Of a stretch of DNA of 21,712 bases, positions 14,442-20,825 are shown one piece after another (positions within the stretch are counted from its first letter, which is position 1; each line of letters begins with the position of its first letter). The translations under genes were made by a program, and so were the position numbers. The notes below the pieces were generated by a model. It saw nothing but the letters and a program-made list of their open reading frames with translations. It was not told the origin of the DNA and did not search any database. Source of the DNA: a virus; IMG/VR virus record IMGVR_UViG_3300007345_000331, positions 1-21,712 of that record; one strand, given 5' to 3'.

Positions 14442-14499
14442 CCTGTGGGGCGATGTTGCCCCCGCCTCCACAGGTGTCAAAAAACTTTACAGCAGTCAA
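14442..14499 (-). promoter_or_regulatory. Leader hairpin and operator-like site before the LuxR-type gene
   Basis: GTGTCAA (14474-14480) followed after 6 nt by TTAC matches one arm and near-centre of the operator motif, with the other arm missing. On the minus strand TTGACT (14499-14494) could be a -35; its -10 is poor. The leader then holds a hairpin: GGGGC/GCCCC (14447-14451 and 14458-14462) inside CCTGTGG/CCACAGG (14442-14448 and 14468-14474). Confidence 0.45.
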
Positions 14500-14502
14500 T
14501 AG

Positions 14503-14524
14503 ACTTACGTGCTAAAGCGTAAGT
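14503..14524. repeat. 7-bp inverted repeat at the end of integrase B
   Basis: ACTTACG (14503-14509) and CGTAAGT (14518-14524) with an 8-nt loop, spanning the integrase stop codon. No T-run follows on the minus strand, so a terminator is unlikely; an arm or core site for recombination is possible but untested. Confidence 0.4.
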
Positions 14525-15330
14525 ATTGCCTCCCTTCCGTCCTTCGCCGATACATGTGAGTAACGCATCACCATGCTCAGGTTCTTGTGGCCCAGCAAAT
14601 CGGCCACCACCCGCAGGCTCACGCCTTGCCGCACCAGCTCACTCGCGAACGTGTGCCGCGCATCATGCGGCTTGAAGTCCTTCAGCCCCATGCGCACAAC
14701 GTGCGGCCACCACACGCCATAGAACTCACGCTCCCGCCACTTCTGACCTGTTGGCCCCGGGAACACCAGCCCGCCGCCCTCACGGGCGGCCTCTATAAAT
14801 GGCCACAGCCGGTCGTGGATGGGGATCACACGCCAGTGCTCACCCCGCCCACCTTTCAACGAGCGCAGCCGCAACGTCTTCCGCGCGTAGTCCACGGCTT
14901 CTGTCTCCAGCTTCATCAGCTCGCCCTTACGCGCGCCCGTGAAGAACAGTGCCGTCGCTATCGGCTTCAGCTCCTCGGGCGCCTCTGCTAAGAACTGGTC
15001 CCGCTCCTCAACAGTCAGCCACCGTTCCCGCCCTGCATTGTCCCTTGGCCGGTCCAAATACAGCGGCTGATGCCCGTGCATCTTGCGCCAGTAATTCACG
15101 ATGCTCTTGACCGTATTGATCTCCCTGCGCTGGGCCGGGGCGCCTTGGCCCCGGTTCACGTAGTCGGAGATGTCCGATCCCTTGAGATCTAGTATGGGGC
15201 GGTCACCCATCAGCTTGCGAAACTTCTCCGCAAAATAGACGCTGGTCCCGCCAATGCTGCCGTAGCGCAGCTTACTCTTGATCCAGAAGTCGATGGCATC
15301 ATTCACCCGTGGTTTACGTGGCCGCCCCAT
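14512..15330 (-). CDS. Tyrosine recombinase/integrase B
   Basis: 272 residues from ATG 15330, with AAAGGAGG about 7 nt upstream. Catalytic residues are R134 (FTGARKGEL), K159, H222 and R225 (HDAR), H248 (LLGHKN) and Y257 (MRYSHV), the full tyrosine-recombinase set. It is shorter than integrase A and lacks its N-terminal arm, starting directly in the core-binding domain. It is the last of a chain of overlapping minus-strand genes, so it is likely expressed with the small genes upstream of it, unlike the separately promoted integrase A. Confidence 0.9.
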   Translation of the reverse strand: MGRPRKPRVNDAIDFWIKSKLRYGSIGGTSVYFAEKFRKLMGDRPILDLKGSDISDYVNRGQGAPAQRREINTVKSIVNYWRKMHGHQPLYLDRPRDNAGRERWLTVEERDQFLAEAPEELKPIATALFFTGARKGELMKLETEAVDYARKTLRLRSLKGGRGEHWRVIPIHDRLWPFIEAAREGGGLVFPGPTGQKWREREFYGVWWPHVVRMGLKDFKPHDARHTFASELVRQGVSLRVVADLLGHKNLSMVMRYSHVSAKDGREAILTL

Positions 15331-15577
15331 TGGCTCGCCTCCTTTCCTGCATTTGTTTGACCCACGGCCAGTCACTCAAGATGACCTCGCCATACGTCCC
15401 TTCCAGCTCGGCAACGAGGGCCGCCATCTTGTCGGGTGAGCGCATGCTCACCCGCCTTTCTTTGGCCAGCAGCGAGAGCTTCACCCAGAAGCAATCCGGC
15501 CACCAGTTGTCCGTCAGCTTGTACCAGCTCGCCTGAACCCGCACGGCCTGCCGCCGTGGTCTCGTTCGAAAGAACAT
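15314..15577 (-). CDS. Small hypothetical protein, basic
   Basis: 87 residues from ATG 15577, with GGAG 8 nt upstream; a GTG at 15586 overlaps the previous stop (GTGA) and is an alternative start. The N terminus is Arg-rich (RTRPRRQAVRVQ), then WYKLTDNWWPDCFW. It overlaps integrase B by 17 nt, so the two are coupled. I do not recognise the family; an integrase partner is possible from position only. Confidence 0.55.
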   Translation of the reverse strand: MFFRTRPRRQAVRVQASWYKLTDNWWPDCFWVKLSLLAKERRVSMRSPDKMAALVAELEGTYGEVILSDWPWVKQMQERRRANGAAT

Positions 15578-15582
15578 GTTGA

Positions 15583-15774
15583 TCACTCCGTCATCACTTC
15601 AAACTCTGGCTTACTGGTCGACGGCTCCCACTCGGAAAGTCTGTAAATCTCTATTGGCCCGTACTTCCGCCTCTCATCGACGAGCCAAGCAGCACGTCGA
15701 GCCTTCGACTTGAAGGCCCGAATTTCACGGTTCGAACGCCCGTCATAAAACACTTCTGCAAAATAGATTTTCAT
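15583..15774 (-). CDS. Small hypothetical protein
   Basis: 63 residues from ATG 15774, which overlaps the preceding stop (TGATG), with GGAAGGAG upstream inside the previous gene. It begins MKIYFAEVFYDG, contains an Arg/Lys-rich helix (FKSKARRAAWLVDERRKYG), and ends in a short Glu-rich tail. The plan resembles small phage proteins with a beta hairpin plus helix. No function assigned. Confidence 0.58.
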   Translation of the reverse strand: MKIYFAEVFYDGRSNREIRAFKSKARRAAWLVDERRKYGPIEIYRLSEWEPSTSKPEFEVMTE

Positions 15775-16052
15775 CAACCTCTCCTTCCATTCAGGATCTC
15801 ACTCACCCGCCCCGGATTAGTCCCGGCCATGTTGGCCAGCTCGGTCAGGTGCGCATCAGGGTGCAGGGTGGCCAGCCGTCTGACCTTGGCCACCGTGTGC
15901 AGATCCAGCCGGTTCTTGACCGGCCCTCGCCGCACCGGCTTGCGCCGGATCATAAGACCCAGCGCCACCTGCATGGCCGCCCGCATGTTCTCGACGTCGT
16001 CCATCTTCAAGCCCTCCAACAGGATGGCCCGTGCCTTTGGTATGTCGCTCAT
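15774..16052 (-). CDS. Small HTH protein
   Basis: 92 residues from ATG 16052, in the repeated junction GGAGGCAGCGTGATG. The C-terminal half has a helix-turn-helix (TVAKVRRLATLHPDA then LTELANMAGTNPGRVSEILN), ending in a basic NGRRG. The N terminus is helical (MDDVENMRAAMQVALGLM) with a basic linker. It is likely a DNA-binding regulator; the target is unknown. Confidence 0.62.
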   Translation of the reverse strand: MSDIPKARAILLEGLKMDDVENMRAAMQVALGLMIRRKPVRRGPVKNRLDLHTVAKVRRLATLHPDAHLTELANMAGTNPGRVSEILNGRRG

Positions 16053-16064
16053 CACGCTGCCTCC
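16050..16064 (-). repeat. Class B gene junction, copy 1
   Basis: GGAGGCAGCGTGATG on the minus strand. It encodes the final EAA of the gene at 16270, its TGA stop, and the RBS and ATG of the gene at 16052. Confidence 0.85.
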
Positions 16065-16270
16065 AATCGCTGAACAATCATGTCTTTCGTCAAAAGCTCG
16101 CAGTCTTCCGTCTCGTCTGATCTGGCCTCCCAGTCCTCTGGCGGCATTCCGTTGTAATACTCTTCCAGCACCAGCTCGCGCACAGCCTCTGCGCTGTCCG
16201 CCTGCCGCACCAACTGGTACTCCACCACGGATGTCACTTGCTCAAATACGGTCACTTTGTAGGCGCTCAT
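16052..16270 (-). CDS. Small hypothetical protein
   Basis: 72 residues from ATG 16270, in the shared junction sequence. It starts with a beta-strand-like stretch (SAYKVTVFEQVTSVVEYQL), then a helix (SAEAVRELVLEEYYNG) and an acidic segment. The shape resembles the protein at 19750 (strand then AEDEDEARKIF-type helix), which may indicate a shared small fold. Ends in LEAA, encoded by the junction repeat. No function assigned. Confidence 0.6.
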   Translation of the reverse strand: MSAYKVTVFEQVTSVVEYQLVRQADSAEAVRELVLEEYYNGMPPEDWEARSDETEDCELLTKDMIVQRLEAA

Positions 16271-16282
16271 CACGCTGCCTCC
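16268..16282 (-). repeat. Class B gene junction, copy 2
   Basis: Same 15 bases as copy 1, preceded by AA, joining the Trp-rich gene (ending KEAA) to the gene at 16270. Confidence 0.85.
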
Positions 16283-16704
16283 TTCAGTAGGGTTTCGTCC
16301 CAGCATTGCTGGCGGACACACTCGTCCATCCAGTCTTCGCCACGCAGGTCTTTGACGATGCCGGGGTCATCGCAGACCCAGTAGCCATCGGTCTCAATCA
16401 GCAGCCAGCCGCCCAAGAAGTCATGGTAGGCTTGGGCGTTGGGGTAGTCTTTGAAGGTGTCGACCACGGGCGTGATACTCACCTCGCCCCAATGGAACGT
16501 GTGGTCCCAAGCAACGTCACCATTACTGATGAACTGCTCAAGCGCCTTGACGACATCGTCGAATTGTCCGTAGGGCGCTTCCCAAACGCGGTCCATGTCA
16601 TTCGGCCCAGCTACAGCATGAATGGCCGACGCCACTTCTCGGGAGGTGTTACGGCAATTCGCCCACTGCTCGTCCACTTGAGTGTGGATGTACTTATCCT
16701 TCAT
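16270..16704 (-). CDS. Hypothetical protein, Trp-rich
   Basis: 144 residues from ATG 16704 in the shared junction. Acidic and unusually rich in Trp and Asp (WAPY-like, DVAWDHTFHWGE, GGWLLIETDGYWVCDD), with three Cys. No signal peptide or membrane segment. I do not recognise it. Ends in LLKEAA, encoded by the next junction repeat. Confidence 0.6.
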   Translation of the reverse strand: MKDKYIHTQVDEQWANCRNTSREVASAIHAVAGPNDMDRVWEAPYGQFDDVVKALEQFISNGDVAWDHTFHWGEVSITPVVDTFKDYPNAQAYHDFLGGWLLIETDGYWVCDDPGIVKDLRGEDWMDECVRQQCWDETLLKEAA

Positions 16705-16716
16705 CACGCTGCCTCC
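16702..16716 (-). repeat. Class B gene junction, copy 3
   Basis: Same 15 bases, joining the MarR-type gene (ending KEAA) to the Trp-rich gene. Confidence 0.85.
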
Positions 16717-17153
16717 TTGTCGTTCGTCTGAAACTTTTCGATGGTGTCCAGCAGCGCCCGCGCAAACTGGGCGCCCTTTTCTGTCAGCACCAACTGCTTC
16801 CGCCTGCCGTCGAGAGGGTCGGGCCGATACTCCAGCGCCCGATGTCCCTCGTAGTAGATCTTCCGACCGTCAGGAGCGGTGTAGCTGTACGACTGATCCG
16901 TCCACCAAGACGTCAAGCGACTGGTGGCGCTTTCGCTTAGGCCGTATCGTTTGAAGTTGAAGTCCTTCAGGTCTCGCAGCTCATCGATGTCTTCGATCCA
17001 GACATTCAGGATGCTGAGTGCCCGAGTGATGGGCATATCTCTGGCCGTTTGGTCGATGTTGTCCGCGCCTCGCTGCCCGTGACAGTTGAGGTAGGCGAAC
17101 TCTTCAAGCACCCCCCGCACCAGCCTCAGTGCCTCTAGTTTCTGGTCGCTCAT
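16704..17153 (-). CDS. MarR-type winged-helix regulator
   Basis: 149 residues from ATG 17153 in the shared junction. Residues 71-85 (GLSESATSRLTSWW) fit the recognition helix, and DPLDGRRKQLVLTEKG at 112-127 matches the MarR wing consensus (DP.D.R...LT..G), followed by the dimer helix FARALLDTIEKF. It is likely a transcription regulator of the accessory genes or of a host promoter. Ends in NDKEAA from the next junction. Confidence 0.66.
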   Translation of the reverse strand: MSDQKLEALRLVRGVLEEFAYLNCHGQRGADNIDQTARDMPITRALSILNVWIEDIDELRDLKDFNFKRYGLSESATSRLTSWWTDQSYSYTAPDGRKIYYEGHRALEYRPDPLDGRRKQLVLTEKGAQFARALLDTIEKFQTNDKEAA

Positions 17154-17165
17154 CACGCTGCCTCC
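17151..17165 (-). repeat. Class B gene junction, copy 4
   Basis: Same 15 bases, joining the gene at 17440 (ending KEAA) to the MarR-type gene. Copies 1 and 4 also share the next bases, giving MSD at both starts. Confidence 0.85.
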
Positions 17166-17440
17166 TTTTCTTCATCAATCGTTATCACGGCGTGCAGGCA
17201 CTCCAGCGCATCGGCCTTCAGCCCACGCTCGTAGGCCTCCTTCAGCAGGCCCTCCGCCTTCAGTCGGGCGCTCTCCTTGCGGTGCATCATCGATGTCCGC
17301 CGCACGGCGGACAGCAGGTCTCGCCGCTCCATGTCCGTCAGCCGCAGCGTGACCGTCAGCGAGCGTGCCTCGTCGAGATAATCGACGGGCACCTCCCGCA
17401 GCAGCCACAGGTCTTCGACCAGCAAGCTGTGCTCTGTCAT
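17153..17440 (-). CDS. Small hypothetical protein, helical
   Basis: 95 residues from ATG 17440, overlapping the upstream stop (ATGA), with AAGGGGG upstream. It has a strand-like SLTVTLRLTDMERRDLL then a long charged helix (HRKESARLKAEGLLKEAYERGLKADA), and ends EEKEAA. The LTVTLRLTDMERRDL segment could be a ribbon-helix-helix, but I do not assign a function. Confidence 0.58.
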   Translation of the reverse strand: MTEHSLLVEDLWLLREVPVDYLDEARSLTVTLRLTDMERRDLLSAVRRTSMMHRKESARLKAEGLLKEAYERGLKADALECLHAVITIDEEKEAA

Positions 17441-17679
17441 GCTGGCCCCCTTTCAAACCGCTGCTCCCACGCAGCAGCCGCTCCGTCCCGAAGGCCCGCC
17501 AGATAACTCTCGGTGGCCCCCCGATCATCGCCATCACTGATGGCCTGCTCGATGGTGTGGCCCACGAACCGGCGGTAGGCGTCGCCATCAAGGTGCTGCG
17601 TGTTCACAAACGCCACCCGCTGGCTGGCTTGCTGCGCCAGCCGCCAGCCCACTTGGTACTGAGTTGGTTGAATGCGCAT
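17437..17679 (-). CDS. Small hypothetical protein
   Basis: 80 residues from ATG 17679, with GAGGAGG 5 nt upstream. Helical, with RRFVGHTIEQAISDGDDRG and an Ala-rich end. No motif recognised. The longer frame to 17820 reads antisense-like Ser/Arg sequence over the neighbouring gene and is rejected. Confidence 0.55.
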   Translation of the reverse strand: MRIQPTQYQVGWRLAQQASQRVAFVNTQHLDGDAYRRFVGHTIEQAISDGDDRGATESYLAGLRDGAAAAWEQRFERGPA

Positions 17680-17689
17680 GGTGGCCTCC

Positions 17690-17872
17690 TCAGTTGACCG
17701 ACAGCAGCGTGCGGAGGCCATCAATGCCCTCACACAGCTCCAGTTCAGTCGCCTTCCAGAAGGCCTTGTCAGAGACGTCGTCGCTCTCCTCCACCGTGTT
17801 GTCGATGGTGTCAGAAACAAACGCCTCCAGCTTGGTCAGGACGTCGTGCGCCCCGGCAATCGTGGTTGTCAT
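17690..17872 (-). CDS. Small acidic hypothetical protein
   Basis: 60 residues: MTTTIAGAHDVLTKL, an acidic middle (TVEESDDVSDKAF) and a helical end. Start is fixed by the 27-nt junction with CAGGAG directly upstream. No function assigned. Confidence 0.58.
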   Translation of the reverse strand: MTTTIAGAHDVLTKLEAFVSDTIDNTVEESDDVSDKAFWKATELELCEGIDGLRTLLSVN

Positions 17873-17899
17873 GGTTTTCTCCTGCTGTGTGGTTGGTCA
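17873..17899 (-). repeat. Class A gene junction, copy 1
   Basis: Runs from the XRE gene stop (TGA) to the next ATG: CCAACCACACAG then CAGGAG and AAAACC. Confidence 0.8.
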
Positions 17900-18439
17900 G
17901 TCGATGTCTTCGAAGATCTCGAGGCCGCTATCAGCGGCGAAGGCGAGCACCTCTCGGTATTCGCTGAACCCGGCCCAGTAGTCGACGAACGCCTCGGTCG
18001 TCCCGTAGTTGACGGTGCCGTCCGTGTCCCAGACCACTTGGCCCCCGTCCGTGCGGTAGAGGGTCAGCACGTCCCCGCCTGACAGCAGGTACGAGCCGAG
18101 CTTCACGCCCTTGAACCGCAGTGGCACGGCGCCCGCTCGCTTGACAACGTGCCGCTCGCTCTTCGGCGCTTGCTTGTTGTGGTTGGCAATGAACTTGCGC
18201 ACCGCCAGCAAGTTCCGGGTGTGCGGGATGGTCTTGCCTTGCTCCCATCGGTTGACGTTTTTGCTGCCGAGCATCTCGCCCAGTTGTTTCTGGGTGAGGC
18301 CCAGCTCCAGACGGATGCGCTTCAGCTCGACCATCTCCGGCAGCATGACAATCGCAGTCTTTTGCTTCTTCGTGGCCACAACGGGCGCTGGCGCAGGAGC
18401 GCCAGAGCCATTCAGTGCGGTTGCTAGTTCTTTAAACAT
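17897..18439 (-). CDS. XRE-family HTH regulator
   Basis: 180 residues. After an Ala/Pro linker (GSGAPAPAPVV) the XRE domain spans about 33-90: ELKRIRLELGLTQKQLGEML, then KNVNRWEQGKTIP, as in Cro/C1-type proteins. The C-terminal ~80 residues (GGDVLTLYRTDGGQVVWDTDG) are unlike a Peptidase_S24 or sensor domain and are of unknown role. It follows the ArdC-like gene in the same transcript, across a 27-nt class A junction, so it may regulate that unit through the operator at 19357, though several other HTH proteins are candidates. Confidence 0.76.
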   Translation of the reverse strand: MFKELATALNGSGAPAPAPVVATKKQKTAIVMLPEMVELKRIRLELGLTQKQLGEMLGSKNVNRWEQGKTIPHTRNLLAVRKFIANHNKQAPKSERHVVKRAGAVPLRFKGVKLGSYLLSGGDVLTLYRTDGGQVVWDTDGTVNYGTTEAFVDYWAGFSEYREVLAFAADSGLEIFEDID

Positions 18440-18466
18440 AGTCGTAGTCCTTTTCGTGGTTGGTTA
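18440..18466 (-). repeat. Class A gene junction, copy 2
   Basis: From the ArdC gene stop (TAA): TAACCAACCACG, then AAAAGGA and the XRE ATG. The RBS half differs from the other copies. Confidence 0.7.
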
Positions 18467-19342
18467 GGCGGCAAGGCGCTGCTCGGATGCAGCCGCCTCA
18501 GTTTTTAGGAAGGCCACCGCCTCGCTGGCCTTAGTCGCCGCCTGCTGGAGCATCCGGCGATCATTCTTCAGTCCGCGCAGCCAGTGCTCGAGGTAGGCTG
18601 CGTGGCTCTCCGTCTGGACGGGTACGGCGCCCAGCTCTTGCATCAGGAAGGCCGAGCCAAGCTCGGCGATCAGCTCCTCGTAGGCATACTCAGAGCGTCG
18701 GGGGTTGGTGTTCAGCACCCGGTCGAGCCGATGGGTGGCCCCAGTCCAGTGGACATGTTCATGGGCCAGCGTGGCGTAGTAGCTCGCCACCGAGCGGAAG
18801 CGCTCGATGGGCGGCATGACGATCTGGTCACGGCTCGGAATGTAGAAACACTGGCCCTGATCCTGCGTGCTGACGTCGCTACCCGTCGCCGCAAAGAAGT
18901 CTTCCAGTGGCTGCACCGGCGGGTTGTCGAGCAGCTCGTTGGTCAGCTCGAACCTCTTGGGCAAGCCCTCGATCTGGTCGCTGTTCCAGACGGTGTAAGG
19001 CTTGCTGAACTTGTACCAGCCAGCGTCGGGGTCGGCCTGATCGACCGGCGCAGACCCGTAGAAGAAGACATGCGTCCCCTTCCCTTTGCTGCCCTCGACC
19101 AGACGGCCACCCAGCGCAGCCATCTGCTTGAAGGTGAACCACTGCTGGCCCGTCCACCCATGCTTAATAGAGCTGGCCCAGCAGGCCAGAATGTTCAGCC
19201 CCTGATACGGCTCACCGTTGGCCCGCAGCGGCAGGCCACCGGACTGCGCTACCACCGGGTGCTGCCACGGCGGGACGCCCTGCTCCATCAGCTTGATGAT
19301 CTGGTTGGTCAGGTCGTTGTAGATTTCTGTTGAACGGCTCAT
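18464..19342 (-). CDS. ArdC-like antirestriction protein with metallopeptidase domain
   Basis: 292 residues. The N-terminal half (YNDLTNQIIKLMEQGVPPWQHP, LPLRANGEPYQGLNIL, KGKGTHVFFYG) is the ArdC/TraC-type ssDNA-binding domain. The C-terminal half carries the zincin motif HEHVH at 194-198 with YEELIAELGSAFL downstream supplying the third ligand region. ArdC proteins protect incoming DNA from restriction in the recipient. It is the first gene after a terminator and an operator/promoter, with GCAGGAG before the ATG. Length matches the family. Confidence 0.88.
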   Translation of the reverse strand: MSRSTEIYNDLTNQIIKLMEQGVPPWQHPVVAQSGGLPLRANGEPYQGLNILACWASSIKHGWTGQQWFTFKQMAALGGRLVEGSKGKGTHVFFYGSAPVDQADPDAGWYKFSKPYTVWNSDQIEGLPKRFELTNELLDNPPVQPLEDFFAATGSDVSTQDQGQCFYIPSRDQIVMPPIERFRSVASYYATLAHEHVHWTGATHRLDRVLNTNPRRSEYAYEELIAELGSAFLMQELGAVPVQTESHAAYLEHWLRGLKNDRRMLQQAATKASEAVAFLKTEAAASEQRLAA

Positions 19343-19356
19343 CTAGCATTCTCCTG

Positions 19357-19404
19357 CTGCTAAAAAGGTGTATCTATTTTTGACAGTTTTCCCCCCAACG
19401 TCAA
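19357..19404 (-). promoter_or_regulatory. Promoter with 30-bp dyad operator for the ArdC-like gene
   Basis: On the minus strand: -35 TTGACG (19404-19399) and a 17-nt spacer to AAAAAT (19381-19376). The dyad CTGTCAA (19386-19380), central ATAC (19373-19370) and TTAGCAG (19363-19357) spans exactly 30 bp, as at 8353. It covers the likely -10 and start point, so repression is expected. The -35 sits one helical turn farther from the arm than at 5574 and 13966. Confidence 0.58.
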
Positions 19405-19412
19405 GGGGGAAT

Positions 19413-19436
19413 AAAAAAGGCCCGCCGAAGCGAGCC
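19413..19436 (-). terminator. Rho-independent terminator
   Basis: On the minus strand GGCTCGC pairs with GCGGGCC (one G-T pair) around a TTCG loop (19436-19419), followed by six T (19418-19413). It ends the transcript of the acidic protein gene and isolates the ArdC promoter. Confidence 0.88.
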
Positions 19437-19462
19437 TGTCTGGGGTGGTTGGTGGGGTGCGG

Positions 19463-19750
19463 TCAGTCGTCGTCTTCGTCCTCTTCTTCGTCTTCGTACT
19501 CTTCGATTGGCTCGACGCTTTCGATCTCGACGAGGTCTTCCTGCACCTCCCCGATGTCGGCGCTGTCGATGGTGATCTCCGACCCGTGCCTGCCGACGTG
19601 GCTCACGCCCGACATGTCGCCGACATCCTCGGGCACGCACTCAGAAAAGATCTTCCGGGCCTCGTCTTCGTCGTCGGCCTCGATCTCCATGATGATCTCA
19701 AGATCGACGGTCGCACTGCAATTCGTGCGGATGGTGTACTTGGCAGTCAT
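19463..19750 (-). CDS. Acidic hypothetical protein
   Basis: 95 residues, very acidic, with a tail of almost only Glu and Asp (EEYEDEEEDEDDD). The N terminus is a strand (YTIRTNCSATVDLEIIMEIEA) followed by the helix DDEDEARKIF, similar in plan to the protein at 16270. The tail resembles DNA-mimic or anti-restriction proteins, but that is only a resemblance. Last gene before a terminator. Confidence 0.6.
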   Translation of the reverse strand: MTAKYTIRTNCSATVDLEIIMEIEADDEDEARKIFSECVPEDVGDMSGVSHVGRHGSEITIDSADIGEVQEDLVEIESVEPIEEYEDEEEDEDDD

Positions 19751-19777
19751 TGGGTAATCTCCTGTGTGGTTGGTTTA
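19751..19777 (-). repeat. Class A gene junction, copy 3
   Basis: From the TAA stop of the gene at 20053: AACCAACCACACAGGAGATT then ACCCA and ATG. Confidence 0.85.
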
Positions 19778-20053
19778 GTAAATGTCCAGCTCGCCACGTT
19801 CTTCACGCTCGCGCAGACGCACCTCGGCCTTGAACCTGTCGAAGTTGAAGCCGCTGTTACGTGCAGCGGCCAGCGCCTCAAGGGCGTGGGCAAGGTCTTG
19901 GCCAGCCTCGTAAAAGTCGAAGTGATCGTCTGGCCCGGTGATGTGGGCCTCGATGAACGCCGGTACGTCTGGCCCACGGTCAGGGTAGGCATAGAGCGCA
20001 GCGTCGTGCCCCTCTTCCCAAGTCTCCCAATGGATCATCAAGCGGTCTAGCAT
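19775..20053 (-). CDS. Small hypothetical protein
   Basis: 92 residues from ATG 20053, with CACAGGAG 8 nt upstream. Rich in His, Asp and aromatic residues at the N terminus (IHWETWEEGHDAALYAY), then a helix with AHALEALAAARNSG and a charged end. It overlaps the upstream gene by 7 nt. Not recognised. Confidence 0.6.
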   Translation of the reverse strand: MLDRLMIHWETWEEGHDAALYAYPDRGPDVPAFIEAHITGPDDHFDFYEAGQDLAHALEALAAARNSGFNFDRFKAEVRLREREERGELDIY

Positions 20054-20301
20054 TCTGCATTCTCCTGTGTCAGTGCGTTAACTGTGGCCCGTGCGCTGCT
20101 GATGAGGCCAAAGTAGCGGTCGTCAAACCAGCCCACGCCATCGGCATAGAACTCGGCGTCGCTCAGCAACTCGGGGATGGCTGGGTCTTTGCGGTGGACC
20201 CAGTAGTGGCGGCGCGTGCTGCGCCATATCTTGGGCGTGTCGAGATCACGCTCGGCGTGATCGTCGAGGAACGCCCGTGGGATACGGACTAGGTTGTGCA
20301 T
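20047..20301 (-). CDS. Small hypothetical protein
   Basis: 84 residues from ATG 20301, fixed by the class A junction. MHNLVRIPRAFLDDH, then RSTRRHYWVHRKDP and DGVGWFDDRYFGL. Basic and aromatic-rich centre; not recognised. The longer frame to 20511 is antisense shadow of the next gene. Confidence 0.6.
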   Translation of the reverse strand: MHNLVRIPRAFLDDHAERDLDTPKIWRSTRRHYWVHRKDPAIPELLSDAEFYADGVGWFDDRYFGLISSARATVNALTQENAEC

Positions 20302-20327
20302 GCTGCAATCTCCTGTGTGGTTGGTTA
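20302..20327 (-). repeat. Class A gene junction, copy 4
   Basis: From the TAA stop of the gene at 20798: CCAACCACACAGGAGATTGC then AGC and ATG. Confidence 0.85.
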
Positions 20328-20798
20328 GCTGTAGTGAGGGCGGGTCTTGGGCCAGCCCGTGGTGTCTTGGTCGAAGTGGATGGCAAGGTGGAAGTCCGTC
20401 TCCGTCGTGCGGTCCTCGTTGTAGACCTCCTCCAGCTCCTCCTTGAGCGCGATGGCCTCCGCCAACGTCGTGCGGAACCAGTGGTCTCGTGGCTGGCCGT
20501 AGTCGTACCACCAGCCGCCTTCCTCGGGTCCGCCGTAGGCCTGACCGACCTCGTACATCTGCACGACGAAGCCACGCTCGAGGCGCTCAGTCAGGCGGTC
20601 GATGAACGCTTGCGCCAGCGCCCATGGCTGGCTGCCTCGCTTGCAGTCGTCGGGGAAGAGAACCTCGCCCTCCTCGCCTGTGTCGTAGTCAAGGTCGAAG
20701 TCCACCACCTCGTAACGGAGCTGGCCGTTGTCGAGGAGCTGAATGGCGAAGTTGGTGGTGATTGGCCCGATTGTTATCTGGGGGAAAAAGGTTGTCAT
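20325..20798 (-). CDS. Hypothetical protein, acidic and aromatic
   Basis: 157 residues. Starts with beta-like segments (TFFPQITIGPITTNFAIQLL), an acidic DFDLDYDTGEEGEV stretch, then ERGFVVQMYEVGQAYGG and GGWWYDYGQ. No signal peptide: cytoplasmic by eye. Not recognised; possibly another small accessory or anti-host protein. Confidence 0.6.
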   Translation of the reverse strand: MTTFFPQITIGPITTNFAIQLLDNGQLRYEVVDFDLDYDTGEEGEVLFPDDCKRGSQPWALAQAFIDRLTERLERGFVVQMYEVGQAYGGPEEGGWWYDYGQPRDHWFRTTLAEAIALKEELEEVYNEDRTTETDFHLAIHFDQDTTGWPKTRPHYS

Positions 20799-20825
20799 AG
20801 GTGTAAACTCCTGTGTGGTTGGTTA
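20799..20825 (-). repeat. Class A gene junction, copy 5
   Basis: From the TAA stop of the gene at 21242: CCAACCACACAGGAG then TTTACACCT and ATG. Confidence 0.85.

Noticed and set aside
14503-14524. Inverted repeat as terminator of integrase B
   Set aside because: No T-run follows on the minus strand and the stem contains AT pairs; kept only as a repeat.
18584-19333. Long plus-strand frame (249 codons) opposite the ArdC-like gene
   Set aside because: The minus frame carries a complete HEHVH and family motifs; the plus frame is a shadow.
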